Made by a program: the position numbers and the translations under genes. Shown here one piece after another: positions 52,305-61,715 of a DNA stretch of 64,000 bases (positions are counted from its first letter, which is position 1; each line of letters begins with the position of its first letter). A model generated the notes under the pieces. The model saw only the letters and a list, made by a program, of their open reading frames with translations. It did not search any database and was not told the DNA's origin. Source of the stretch: an uncultured Glaciecola sp. (GTDB lineage: Bacteria; Pseudomonadota; Gammaproteobacteria; Enterobacterales; Alteromonadaceae); contig CAKZLI010000001.1 of assembly GCA_937125395.1 (NCBI GenBank), forward strand, positions 62,001-126,000, given 5' to 3'.

Positions 52305-52982
52305 ATGACGAAAGGCATCATTATTGAAGATTTATCGGTGCTGATTGATACGCACGATCTTCATCGCCGAGCATTTAACCAAGCATTTATTGAGTGTGGT
52401 TTACCATGGGAATGGGATAATCAAACATTCGATGAGATGGTTCATATCCATAAAAGTGTGGACAAGATAATTCATTACAACGATACACACGGTGGTTTAG
52501 AGATTCACTCTGCTGAATTTATTAATTCTGTCAGTGAGTTGTTTTTTGAACGTCTACTCGCGCGTAATCCATTAAAAATGTTACCGGGGATCCAAGAACT
52601 GTTGGCTATGGCTAAACGCAATAATTATCATGTGTTACTTTCGACACTAGAGCCCAAATCACTGGTATTGTCAGCGTTGGCATCTGCGTCAATACCAATA
52701 GATTGTTTTGCTTCAATTACACAAAAAGAACGGCCTGAATTTGATGAACATTATTACTCGGATTTTACCCACTCTCAGACAACATTCAATGCAGAAATAG
52801 ACGAATTACTGATTATTCAAAAAGGAAGCAGGTTAGATGCTGCGCATTTGATCCCGCAACCAATAGTAAAATCCCTTACTTACAACACAAATATACACCC
52901 CCCAAAGCTCAATACCTCAACGATGATAAAGTCTCTGGGCGATATGCTTACGCGGGTATCTAACATATCAAGCATGAGGTGA
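52305..52982 (+). CDS. Degenerate HAD-like protein
   Basis: 225 residues with the fold pattern of beta-phosphoglucomutase-type HAD hydrolases (VLIDTHDLHRRAFNQAF near the start, MLPGIQELLAMAKRNNY in the middle, STLEPKSLVLSAL as motif II). The first motif reads IIIEDLSVLID where FDLDGVLxD is expected: ungapped alignment puts Glu8 and Leu10 in place of the catalytic Asp pair. Motif III/IV acidic residues are not evident. Probably catalytically dead. AAGGA precedes the ATG; the gene ends inside the ribosome-binding site of the RNase J-like gene. Confidence 0.7.
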   Translation: MTKGIIIEDLSVLIDTHDLHRRAFNQAFIECGLPWEWDNQTFDEMVHIHKSVDKIIHYNDTHGGLEIHSAEFINSVSELFFERLLARNPLKMLPGIQELLAMAKRNNYHVLLSTLEPKSLVLSALASASIPIDCFASITQKERPEFDEHYYSDFTHSQTTFNAEIDELLIIQKGSRLDAAHLIPQPIVKSLTYNTNIHPPKLNTSTMIKSLGDMLTRVSNISSMR

Positions 52983-52985
52983 CGT

Positions 52986-54362
52986 ATTACAATTTCTTTA
53001 ACGCCTACAGAGCAACAGTTGTGGTTTTTGCCGTTAGGCGGTTGTCGTGAAATAGGAATGAACCTCAATTTATATGGACACGCTGGTCAATGGCTCATGA
53101 TCGATTGTGGATTAACATTTAATGCACCGCTCAATCCAGATAATGATTATCAAGAACACGTAAAACGTTACCCATTGGTTGCGCCAGATCCTGATTTTAT
53201 CGAGCAACGTAAAGACTTATTATCGGGCATCATCATCACACATGCGCATGAGGATCATTTAGGTGCCATACCTTATCTGTGGCAACGCTTTCAAAAACCC
53301 ATTTATACCACGCGTTTTACCGCAGAAGTGCTAAGACGAAAATTAAGTGAGTTTGAGTTTGGTCATCAAGTGAAGATTATAGAAGTCTCACCGCTTGAAG
53401 AACATGTCATTGGACCATTTTCAGTGCAATGGTTACCCATCACTCATTCGCTGCCGGAACCTTGTGGTGTTGTTATTAAGACGCCTGCTGGTAAAGTATT
53501 TCATACCGGTGATTGGAAATTAGATTCACAACCGGTAGTCGGTGAGGGGCTCAACCGTGATTACTTTGCTCAACTTGGCAGCCAAGCCATCGATGCAATG
53601 GTGTGTGATTCGACCAATGCCTTAAAACATGGCAATTCTGTCTCTGAAAGCGCATGTGAAAGTGGCCTATATCATTATGTGAATTTGGCACCAAAGCGTG
53701 TTGTGATCAGTTGTTTTGCGTCAAATATAGCCCGATTGATAACGATTGCACGGGTTGCACAACGCACCGGAAGAAGGATGGCTGTGTTTGGTCGTTCGTT
53801 GGTGAATATGATTGGTATTGCAAGACGCACCGGCTACTGGCCTGAAGATTGCGTGTTGATTGACCGTCGCCACGTTGGATATTTACCGGAACATGAAGTA
53901 TTAATTGTAGCAACAGGCTCGCAAGGTGAACCACGAGCTGCGATTAGCCAATTAGCCAAAGATGCCCATCGAGATATGACATTACAAGCTAATGATACGG
54001 TCATCTTTAGTACGATTATCATTCCAGGCAATGAGCAACCCATCAAACAATTGGTTAACTTACTGCAACAACGCGGTGTGCATGTCGTTCAATCTCATGA
54101 GGCACTGCTACCGATCCACGCATCCGGTCACCCGAATGAGCAAGAGCTTCGCAGTATGTATAAATGGGTAAAACCATCCATTAGCGTACCTGTGCATGGA
54201 GAGCCTGAACACCTTAGCCGACATGGTGTTATTGCCAAAGAATCAGGTGTTAAATCAGCACTTGTTGGGCAAAACGGCGATTTGTTTCAACTATCAGCAC
54301 CGGTGATGGTTAAACGTAACGCGGTCACCACTCGCCGTATTTCAATTCAGCGACCTGATTAA
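52986..54362 (+). CDS. RNase J-like metallo-beta-lactamase ribonuclease, probable ATT start
   Basis: 458-residue metallo-beta-lactamase/beta-CASP protein. LWFLPLGGCREIGMNLNLYG, the metal motif THAHEDH (85-91), HTGDWKLD, VCDSTNA, the beta-CASP block VVISCFASNIARL, TGSQGEP and the late VPVHGEPEHL are as in RNase J. The first canonical start (TTG 53019) cuts into conserved sequence and has no ribosome-binding site. An ATT at 52986 is preceded by GAGGTGA at ideal spacing and yields TISLTPTEQQLWFLP, as I recall for relatives. It follows the HAD-like stop by 3 bp, so coupling is likely. Confidence 0.85.
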   Translation: MTISLTPTEQQLWFLPLGGCREIGMNLNLYGHAGQWLMIDCGLTFNAPLNPDNDYQEHVKRYPLVAPDPDFIEQRKDLLSGIIITHAHEDHLGAIPYLWQRFQKPIYTTRFTAEVLRRKLSEFEFGHQVKIIEVSPLEEHVIGPFSVQWLPITHSLPEPCGVVIKTPAGKVFHTGDWKLDSQPVVGEGLNRDYFAQLGSQAIDAMVCDSTNALKHGNSVSESACESGLYHYVNLAPKRVVISCFASNIARLITIARVAQRTGRRMAVFGRSLVNMIGIARRTGYWPEDCVLIDRRHVGYLPEHEVLIVATGSQGEPRAAISQLAKDAHRDMTLQANDTVIFSTIIIPGNEQPIKQLVNLLQQRGVHVVQSHEALLPIHASGHPNEQELRSMYKWVKPSISVPVHGEPEHLSRHGVIAKESGVKSALVGQNGDLFQLSAPVMVKRNAVTTRRISIQRPD

Positions 54363-54536
54363 TCATGAGTGTCTTTATTCTGTGGCTTGTTGTATCAGTT
54401 TGTGGTCAATTCTCACATTTTATTATTTGAGCTAACAAGCTAATAACTATAAATAAAAAAGGCTTTTCACGTGTTTTTCTAACGTCATGGTCTATAGTAA
54501 ATCTGGTATGTTGTTTTTTCCAAGGAAGGATAATTA

Positions 54537-55829
54537 ATGTCAGGTGTATTTATACGGCGCTTTTTAGCCATCAACGGTCTGTTATTGTCTAGTTCAAGGC
54601 GTACTTTGTGGCGTGGCAATAGATTCAATCTGCTTGTTTGCCTAACCAGTGTGCTGGTGGTCACTACCACGCATGCGCGTGACTATGAACCAATCGACGG
54701 CGCCGCAATAGAACTCGGTGGCTTCAGTTTATATCCAAGCCTGAATATGCAACATTATTATGACTCGAATATTATTCGGGCAGGGCAAGATGAATCCGAT
54801 AGCTGGATCCGTGTCATCGAACCACAAGTGACTCTCGTTAATGAGTTTGATGCCAATCGCATTCAATTTGGTTATCGTTTATCGGATGGTCATTATTATT
54901 CAAGCAATACGGATCATTTTACGGATCATTTCTTTTCAACCCAATTAGACCTATACGCAAATCAATCGCATCGATTTGAATTATCTGGAGCGTATGAAAT
55001 TGGCCATGATGCCCGTGGGACTGTTTTTTCTATCGGTACGGGAAGTCAACTAGCCACGCCGGATGAGTACAAACAAACCCAAGTTGATGGCCAGTATTTT
55101 TTTGGCACGGAAGACGCAACGGGACGGGTCGAAATCAATATTAATCATACCCAACTGGACTATGATTTGTCGACACCGCGATATCTTGCCCGTGACCGAG
55201 ATTTTCTGCGCTTTGCAGGCACGTTTTATTATCGCGTTGCCCCAGCAACCGATGCATTAATTGAGCTTCGCACCACCCAAGTTAACTATGCTGTTGCTAG
55301 CGATCGAAATAACCCACTTGATAGCACGGTAAATAGTGTCTTATTGGGCTTACGTTGGAATTCAAACGCAAACACTGCTGGTTTTGCCAAGGTAGGCTAT
55401 CAACAAAAAAACTTTGACTCACCGCTGCGTCCAGATTTTACCGGTTTAGATTGGAATGCGGGTATAGATTGGACTCCAGTTGAACGCACATTTTTTCGTT
55501 TAAGCACGGCTCGAGATACCTTTGAGACTAATGGTGAAGGTAATTTTATTGATAGTCGGTCAATCGCATTAACGTGGCGACATAGCTGGTTGGATCGTTT
55601 ACGTTCATCGCTCACTGCCCAGTATGCTAAAAACGCATATGAAGGGAATACCGATGGATTTTTTAGGCGTGATGATAATGTTTATGCTCTATCAGGTCAG
55701 CTTGATTATGAGTTTCGACGTTGGCTGACGGCGCAGTTAGGGTATCAATATGAGCAACGTGACTCGAATCGATTGTCGATTGATTATGACCGGCATGTGT
55801 TTAATTTTAATATCAAGGTCACGCTATGA
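54537..55829 (+). CDS. Exopolysaccharide-associated outer membrane beta-barrel protein (VpsM/EpsL-like)
   Basis: 430 residues. A long basic N-terminus precedes a signal peptide (cleavage after THA near residue 47), then alternating aromatic beta strands to a C-terminal FNFNIKVTL, typical of a barrel. It resembles the putative beta-barrel porin family found in export clusters (VpsM of Vibrio). Likely the outer-membrane channel for the polysaccharide, since the following SLBB protein lacks a Wza-type membrane helix. AAGGAAGGA precedes the ATG. First gene of the cluster; the next overlaps by 4 bp. Confidence 0.75.
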   Translation: MSGVFIRRFLAINGLLLSSSRRTLWRGNRFNLLVCLTSVLVVTTTHARDYEPIDGAAIELGGFSLYPSLNMQHYYDSNIIRAGQDESDSWIRVIEPQVTLVNEFDANRIQFGYRLSDGHYYSSNTDHFTDHFFSTQLDLYANQSHRFELSGAYEIGHDARGTVFSIGTGSQLATPDEYKQTQVDGQYFFGTEDATGRVEININHTQLDYDLSTPRYLARDRDFLRFAGTFYYRVAPATDALIELRTTQVNYAVASDRNNPLDSTVNSVLLGLRWNSNANTAGFAKVGYQQKNFDSPLRPDFTGLDWNAGIDWTPVERTFFRLSTARDTFETNGEGNFIDSRSIALTWRHSWLDRLRSSLTAQYAKNAYEGNTDGFFRRDDNVYALSGQLDYEFRRWLTAQLGYQYEQRDSNRLSIDYDRHVFNFNIKVTL

Positions 55830-56395
55830 GCCTAAGCAAACACCTATGGCATCGATATGCACGGACGCAGTGGTTAGTGTTGTTACTGTGCGCTGTCTTT
55901 AGCAGTGCCAGTTACGCAGAAACCGAATTTAATATCGCACAATACACACTTGGATCTGGCGATATTATTCAAATAAAAGTCTTTGGTCAGACGGATTTAA
56001 CCCTCAAAACCCGTTTGTCCAATGACGGAGTAATTAATTACCCATTGCTCGGGGTAATCAATGTATTAGGCATGACAGCAAAAGAATTAGAGACTCACAT
56101 TTATCAAGGATTACTCGGCGATTATCTGGTGACACCTTCCGTAGCAGTGAGCATTGAAGAATACCGTCCTTTTTTTATTGACGGCGAAATTAATCGTCCT
56201 GGTGGCTATCCTTACCAACCTGGGTTGACGATAGACAAAGCAGCCGCATTAGCGGGAGGGTACACGCAACGAGCATCCAAAACCTTAATTGTCGTCATCC
56301 GAGAAATCAACGGGGAAACTCAACGTTTAGACGTTGATGCTGCGCACGAGGTGTTTCCTGGAGATAGCATCAAAATTAACAAGACGTTTTTTTAG
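55826..56395 (+). CDS. Polysaccharide export protein with SLBB domain (Wza/VpsN-like)
   Basis: 189-residue periplasmic protein with a type I signal peptide (cleavage after SYA near residue 31), the poly-export domain YTLGSGDIIQIKVFGQ...YPLLGVINVLGMT (about 41-115) and one SLBB domain (FIDGEINRPGGYPYQPGLTIDKAAALAGGY). It has neither a lipobox nor the C-terminal amphipathic helix of Wza, and is half its length. It probably forms a periplasmic ring working with the barrel protein encoded just before (ATGA overlap). Confidence 0.87.
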   Translation: MSLSKHLWHRYARTQWLVLLLCAVFSSASYAETEFNIAQYTLGSGDIIQIKVFGQTDLTLKTRLSNDGVINYPLLGVINVLGMTAKELETHIYQGLLGDYLVTPSVAVSIEEYRPFFIDGEINRPGGYPYQPGLTIDKAAALAGGYTQRASKTLIVVIREINGETQRLDVDAAHEVFPGDSIKINKTFF

Positions 56396-56444
56396 ATTCA
56401 TTATGTGGGTATTGGGTGACATGTTTGCGATTAGGAATAGATAA

Positions 56445-58661
56445 GTGATGGATAACAAAGTCGAATCGACTTTATTTTCACATGAGACCACGATTGATGT
56501 AAGCCAATATTGGCGCGCGGTAAAGTGCAATATCTGGCCGATACTTTCGTTTGCCTGTGTGATGACATTGTTGGTCTCGTTATTTGTGTTAGCGATGACC
56601 CCGCTATATAAAGCGACGACCTCATTACTTATCGAAACAGAACAGGCTAACGTCCTGTCTATTGAGGAAGTATATGGGATTGATGCTTCTAAACGCGAAT
56701 ATTATTTGACGCAATATGAGATTTTGCGCTCACGGCAGATTGCGCAACGTGTAGTGGATCGTCTGCAACTGGCGACTCACCCGTTGTTTGATTATACCCA
56801 ATTGCAACAACATCAATCTGGGTGGTCACGGACGGTTAGCAGCGTTAAGCAATCGTTCAAAAAAGCCATTCCATCACTGTCCCAACCGACCAAAGACGCA
56901 TTGACTCCTGCACAGGTTATGACACAAAAAAATGATCTCGCAGTTGCCAAATTACAAGCTAATTTGTTGATCAATCCATTGTTCAACACGCATGTGGTTG
57001 AAATAGAATATATAGCCGAAGAACCTGAACTGGCAGCAGTGATCGCTGACACAGTAGCCAATGTCTATATTGAAAATTACTTAGAAGCGAAATTAGAGAT
57101 GACCGCGAAAGCCACGAGCTGGCTGAACATGAGATTGGCTGGATTAAAAGATAATCTGAACGAATCAGAGGCGTCGTTAACGCGTTTTTATGAAAAAGAA
57201 CAGTTGGTCAATATAGATGGTGTTATCGGTTTAGCGTCTGAAGAATTACAACGTTATTCCTTATTACTGGTCGATGCCCAAAATAACCTAGCGCGGGTTA
57301 AATCAATGTACCAACAAGTGAATAACCAGCAAGCTCCACAAGCACTCGCGTCATTGCAAGCAGTGCAAAATCATCCAACGGTGCAAAATGTAAAGAAACA
57401 ACAAGTCAGCGCACAATCACGCGTGTCTGAATTAACCAAAGTATACGGGCCAAAGCATCCCAAAATGATTGCAGCCAATGCAGAGCTAGATTCAATAAAC
57501 CGTTCATTAACGCTGCAAGTTGATGCGCTTGTCGGTGGTATGACGCAAGAATACCAAGCCGCCGAGGCAAAAGTCATGAACTTACAAACCGAAGTCGCTT
57601 CTGCCAAGGAACAGTATCGAAAATTATCCAATTTAGAAAACCAACATATCAGTCTGCAACGTGAAGTGGATATTAACAATCAGTTGTACAGTTCGTTTTT
57701 TACCCGTTTAAAAGAGACCAATGAAATGAATGGCTTTGAGCGAGCGAATGCCCGAATATTGGATTCGGCTAACGTACCATTAAGCCCATTTAAACCGCGC
57801 ACGGGGATGTTGATTTTGTTAGCCTTTGTTGTCAGTATTTTGATTGCAGTACCTGCTGCGATGCTCAAAGAAAGTCTCAATCATGGCATTCGAAGTGTTG
57901 ATGATGTGGAGCGAAAACTACACCAAAAAATGTTAGGACTGCTGCCATTACAAAAAACACGGCGCAAGCAGTCTTTACACTTACGCCATTTTTTTGATGA
58001 TGAACATCATGTTTTTTCTGAGGCAATTAGAACATTACGCACCAGCTTACAGTTAAGTCATATCGCCAAGACATCCCAGACGATGTTAATCACATCATCA
58101 GTGCCTAAAGAGGGTAAAAGCACGGTGTCGATAAACTTGAGTTTTGCTTTTAGCCAGTTATCAAAAGTGTTATTGATTGACGCTGATATGCGTCGACCCA
58201 CTATTGGTAAGCAATTTAACCTAGCTGGATTTCAACCTGGATTATCTAATTTGATCACCAAAACGCATGAATTAAACGAATGTATCTGTATCGATAAAGA
58301 ATCCGGTCTCCATATTTTACCGTCCGGTACGATCCCACCAAACCCACAAGAGTTATTATCCAGTGAAAGGTTTACCCGGATCATGTCGGTTTTAAAACAA
58401 AAATATCAATACATCATCATTGATTCAGCACCAACTCAAGCCGTCAGCGATGCGATGGTTCTTGCCAGCAGCGTTGATTCAATTGTGTATGTCGTCAAGG
58501 CTAATGCTACGGATGAGCGATTGGTCAATAATGGTATTTCGCGATTTTTGATGAACGGTAAACGGGTTGATGGGGTAGTACTTAATCAAGTTGATATTCG
58601 TTTAGCCGATAAATACGGCGATTACGCTGGGTATTATGACCGCTATAATTACCAATCTTAA
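56445..58661 (+). CDS. Wzc-type polysaccharide co-polymerase/tyrosine autokinase (VpsO-like)
   Basis: 738-residue inner-membrane protein that controls polysaccharide chain length and export. It has a Wzz domain with a first helix (about 31-52), a long periplasmic coiled coil, a GNVR-type segment, a second helix (about 445-465) and a cytoplasmic bacterial tyrosine kinase domain with Walker A VPKEGKST (near 551), Walker A' VLLIDADMRRP and Walker B YIIIDSAP. The C-terminus is a tyrosine cluster (YGDYAGYYDRYNY), the autophosphorylation tail. GTG 56445 or ATG 56448 may be used; AGGA is better spaced for the GTG. Confidence 0.93.
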   Translation: MMDNKVESTLFSHETTIDVSQYWRAVKCNIWPILSFACVMTLLVSLFVLAMTPLYKATTSLLIETEQANVLSIEEVYGIDASKREYYLTQYEILRSRQIAQRVVDRLQLATHPLFDYTQLQQHQSGWSRTVSSVKQSFKKAIPSLSQPTKDALTPAQVMTQKNDLAVAKLQANLLINPLFNTHVVEIEYIAEEPELAAVIADTVANVYIENYLEAKLEMTAKATSWLNMRLAGLKDNLNESEASLTRFYEKEQLVNIDGVIGLASEELQRYSLLLVDAQNNLARVKSMYQQVNNQQAPQALASLQAVQNHPTVQNVKKQQVSAQSRVSELTKVYGPKHPKMIAANAELDSINRSLTLQVDALVGGMTQEYQAAEAKVMNLQTEVASAKEQYRKLSNLENQHISLQREVDINNQLYSSFFTRLKETNEMNGFERANARILDSANVPLSPFKPRTGMLILLAFVVSILIAVPAAMLKESLNHGIRSVDDVERKLHQKMLGLLPLQKTRRKQSLHLRHFFDDEHHVFSEAIRTLRTSLQLSHIAKTSQTMLITSSVPKEGKSTVSINLSFAFSQLSKVLLIDADMRRPTIGKQFNLAGFQPGLSNLITKTHELNECICIDKESGLHILPSGTIPPNPQELLSSERFTRIMSVLKQKYQYIIIDSAPTQAVSDAMVLASSVDSIVYVVKANATDERLVNNGISRFLMNGKRVDGVVLNQVDIRLADKYGDYAGYYDRYNYQS

Positions 58662-58686
58662 CGATGCTTACTAATAGGATTTTGCC

Positions 58687-59415
58687 ATGATTGATTTACA
58701 CAGTCATATACTGCCCAATATTGACGATGGCTCACGTTCAATGGCCAATACAATCGCGTTAGCCCAACATTCGGTAGACGTAGGGGTGACGCATATGATG
58801 TGCACACCGCACTGGCATTTGGGGCGTTACGATAATCATAAACATGATGTGCAATCGGTATTTGCTGAGACGGTTGCACAGCTCAAAGCAAACGCCGTGC
58901 CCTTAAAATTAGCGTTAAGTGCAGAGATCCGTATGTGTACCGAAATTATTCAATGGGCACAACAAGCATCATTGCCGTTGATCGGACACTGGCAAGGTAA
59001 ACCGGCGTTCCTGTTGGAGATGTCGCACAGTCATATTCCAGCAGGGATCGAAAATTTGCTCCTGTGGTTAAAGCAACATCGCATTCAAGCGATTATTGTC
59101 CACCCAGAGCGCAACCGCGATATTATGAAACAACCCAGCAAGATCAAACGCTTGTATGATGCAGGTGCAATCTTTCAAGGAACTGCCGGTTCATTTACCC
59201 ACACGTTTAAATCTGAAGTACAGGATGTTGCCTGGGAGCTGTTGGATGCCGGTTATTTTGCTTATGTTGCCTCGGATATGCATGATTTGGAACGTCGTTA
59301 TAATCAAATGGCTGAATGCCGTGCATTGATTACTGAACGAGTCGATGCTGCCACAGCGCAGGCTTTAACGTTAACAGTCCCACAAACAATCACCCAATCA
59401 ATTAATTGGGAATAA
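58687..59415 (+). CDS. PHP-type tyrosine-protein phosphatase (CpsB/YwqE-like)
   Basis: 242-residue metal-dependent phosphatase with the PHP motifs MIDLHSHILPNIDDGS, CTPHWHLG, IIVHPERNRD and VASDMHD. Such enzymes dephosphorylate the tyrosine kinase of capsule systems and are best known from Gram-positive bacteria (CpsB, YwqE); Gram-negatives more often use LMW phosphatases (Wzb). It lies directly after the kinase gene, its expected substrate. AGGA is seven bases before the ATG. Confidence 0.9.
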   Translation: MIDLHSHILPNIDDGSRSMANTIALAQHSVDVGVTHMMCTPHWHLGRYDNHKHDVQSVFAETVAQLKANAVPLKLALSAEIRMCTEIIQWAQQASLPLIGHWQGKPAFLLEMSHSHIPAGIENLLLWLKQHRIQAIIVHPERNRDIMKQPSKIKRLYDAGAIFQGTAGSFTHTFKSEVQDVAWELLDAGYFAYVASDMHDLERRYNQMAECRALITERVDAATAQALTLTVPQTITQSINWE

Positions 59416-59441
59416 TCAGTATTGAGCAAGGAGTCGGATAA

Positions 59442-60236
59442 ATGGAAGTGTCCTCAACACGCAAGCGCCAACGTCGTCTGCGCACAAAGCCTGTTACTAT
59501 CACCACGACCAATAGCCTATTTGAACAATTGTGGGTGCGGTTATTATGTTTATGTTGTGGAGTGTTGGTGACGGTATTCGTTATTTATAGTAGTGTCCAA
59601 TCCAGTCGCGCTCATGCGTATTTTCAGACGGCTAAAAACGGCGTTGTGAATTTTTCACGTGGGGATTTTTCACAGCAAACACAGATTATCAATGCTGCCA
59701 AACAAGCCATTGCAATTTACCCAAACAAAGCAAATTATCATGACACATTAGCCAGCTTGTATGAATACCTAGCTATCAGTGTCATTAATCAGCAACATAA
59801 AGACAAAGATTCGGTGATGATCCAACGACAGTGGCTTGCGCTAGCATATAGTCATTACCAAACAGCGGCGATGTGGCGTCCATATTGGCCGGTAACACAC
59901 GCCAATATGGCGATGATCAAGTGGCGTCAAAATCAAATCGACGAGGTATTATTAGCGCATTTGCTACGGGCGCATCAATTAGGTGCGATGAAAGATGAAG
60001 TGCATCAATTAATGGTTAACATAGGCAGTGCGTTTTATCTATCGCAACACCCTTACTTTGCTGAGCATCAATCTTTGTTCGTGTCGCATTTTGCGAACGG
60101 ATTACGCAATGGCTCGACGCGGCGTTACGTCAAAGAACATATTCGTAACATGAGTTTACAAAGCGATGTCTGTGCTTGGCTTGAGCAAGATGAAACCATT
60201 CAACGTTTGTTAAAGTGTGTCACTGAGAGTGAATAA
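59442..60236 (+). CDS. TPR-like single-pass membrane protein of the export cluster (VpsP-like position)
   Basis: 264 residues: a basic N-terminus, one transmembrane helix (about 27-50) and a helical, TPR-like periplasmic part (AIAIYPNKANYHDTLASLYEYLA; MWRPYWPVTHANMAMIKWRQNQ). No catalytic motif is seen. In the Vibrio vps-II order M-N-O-P a protein of this sort follows the kinase, so it may be the VpsP counterpart; this rests on position and shape. AAGGAG precedes the ATG. It converges on the ligase gene with only 8 bp between them. Confidence 0.55.
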   Translation: MEVSSTRKRQRRLRTKPVTITTTNSLFEQLWVRLLCLCCGVLVTVFVIYSSVQSSRAHAYFQTAKNGVVNFSRGDFSQQTQIINAAKQAIAIYPNKANYHDTLASLYEYLAISVINQQHKDKDSVMIQRQWLALAYSHYQTAAMWRPYWPVTHANMAMIKWRQNQIDEVLLAHLLRAHQLGAMKDEVHQLMVNIGSAFYLSQHPYFAEHQSLFVSHFANGLRNGSTRRYVKEHIRNMSLQSDVCAWLEQDETIQRLLKCVTESE

Positions 60237-60244
60237 AATGATGA

Positions 60245-61636
60245 CTAAATGCGTCTTTTGACCTTATTGCGAGGTAAGGCTGACAGACTCAAACACAATG
60301 CTAAATAGACGACAAACAGCATGGCATTGGCGGGTGCTTGTAGTGGAAAATCAACAGTCATATGCATTAACGTTGCACTAATAGCTAGCAAACAAGCAAA
60401 ACTGGCGCCTTTGCATAGCCCATTGTGCCGTTCGCGCATTACCTTTAATGCTCTCATCAGACAAAGTAGCACTAGCAAGCTCAGCAGTCCCACCCCAAAA
60501 AAACCATATTCAATAGCAAATTGCACGTAATCATTATGTAGATGGTCATAAAAGATATGCACTTTGTTTTGTTGATATTGTGGGAAAATACTATAAAACG
60601 TATTGCCGCCGCTTCCCAGTAACGGAAAATCATAGACAATAGGGAGCGCTTCGCGTATTACTTCATCACGAGATTCGTTAAGTAATGAGGTATTTTCCAA
60701 ACGGTGTTTTATTTTGTCTAACCCAAACCATGCACTTAACAAAAACAAATCAATAAAAAATATGCTTAGCAACAATATACTCAATCCAACACTGCGTTGT
60801 CGCATTGTCATAAAGGCTAATGCACCAACCATTGTCATTGATAAAAAGAAACTCACATTACCCATTCTCGAGCGTGACATCACCAAAGCAATAACCATGA
60901 TCATTAAGGCCATCCGGATAATGACTTTTTTGGATACCAGCCCAGCAAAGGCATTCACCACTAACTCTTTGAATGTTGTGGCACTATGACTTTGTGTACG
61001 CATGACAATTAAGCCCATGCCTGCCGATAAGCACATGACCAGGTAATTCGCAAAATGATTATGATAGACAAACGTGCCTCTAGCGCGTTCACTAAATGGA
61101 AGATTAAAGAGTAGGCTGCTATCCGGACGCAGCAAAATTTCATATGCCCCATACAACCCTTGAAAAGCACCGATACCAACAACGACCCATAAAAAGCGCT
61201 CAATATTTCGCGTGCTCCTCAATACATGCAATGCCATGACAAACATGCAAAACAACATCCAAGTTTTATTAAATGCAGTGCGACTCATGCTCGCCTCGGT
61301 GCTAAAGGTAAGCCATTGGGTTGTAGTAGATAAAAACGGTGCGGCACTGCTGGGGGATAATTGGGCGACAACGGAAAAAGGTAATGGGAGTATTTGTAAT
61401 AGTGAGATACAGGTAAAGCCGATAAAGAGTATGATTGCCGACTTAAATTTGGCCAAGCGAAATGCATTATGCGGGTAGTAAGCAAACATCGTAAACAAAA
61501 ATGCCAAACTGACCATGACCTGTAAGATGGCGACAGCCCATGGTCGATTTGATCCCAGTGGCAGTGCAGACCAAACTAATAAACCACAAAAAAGATAAAA
61601 TGCCCATCGGGTATAAGACGTTGTTTCAGTGTGCAA
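60245..61636 (-). CDS. O-antigen ligase/polymerase-family membrane protein (Wzy_C)
   Basis: 463-residue integral membrane protein with about eleven helices and a large loop containing the Wzy_C signature: RGTFVYHNHFANYLVMCLSAG, then SGGNTFYSIFPQYQ and YDHLHNDYVQFAIEYGFFGVG. Such proteins polymerise or ligate lipid-linked oligosaccharides at the periplasmic face. It is encoded opposite to the export genes and may be the polymerase of the same polysaccharide. No glycosyltransferase is present in the window. Confidence 0.87.
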   Translation of the reverse strand: MHTETTSYTRWAFYLFCGLLVWSALPLGSNRPWAVAILQVMVSLAFLFTMFAYYPHNAFRLAKFKSAIILFIGFTCISLLQILPLPFSVVAQLSPSSAAPFLSTTTQWLTFSTEASMSRTAFNKTWMLFCMFVMALHVLRSTRNIERFLWVVVGIGAFQGLYGAYEILLRPDSSLLFNLPFSERARGTFVYHNHFANYLVMCLSAGMGLIVMRTQSHSATTFKELVVNAFAGLVSKKVIIRMALMIMVIALVMSRSRMGNVSFFLSMTMVGALAFMTMRQRSVGLSILLLSIFFIDLFLLSAWFGLDKIKHRLENTSLLNESRDEVIREALPIVYDFPLLGSGGNTFYSIFPQYQQNKVHIFYDHLHNDYVQFAIEYGFFGVGLLSLLVLLCLMRALKVMRERHNGLCKGASFACLLAISATLMHMTVDFPLQAPANAMLFVVYLALCLSLSALPRNKVKRRI

Positions 61637-61715
61637 TGGGTTCCCTTATTGCCGGTAATGCATTGGTGCTGTCGTTGTTATGCTAGTTACTAGTAATATC
61701 GACGTGATCAGACAT

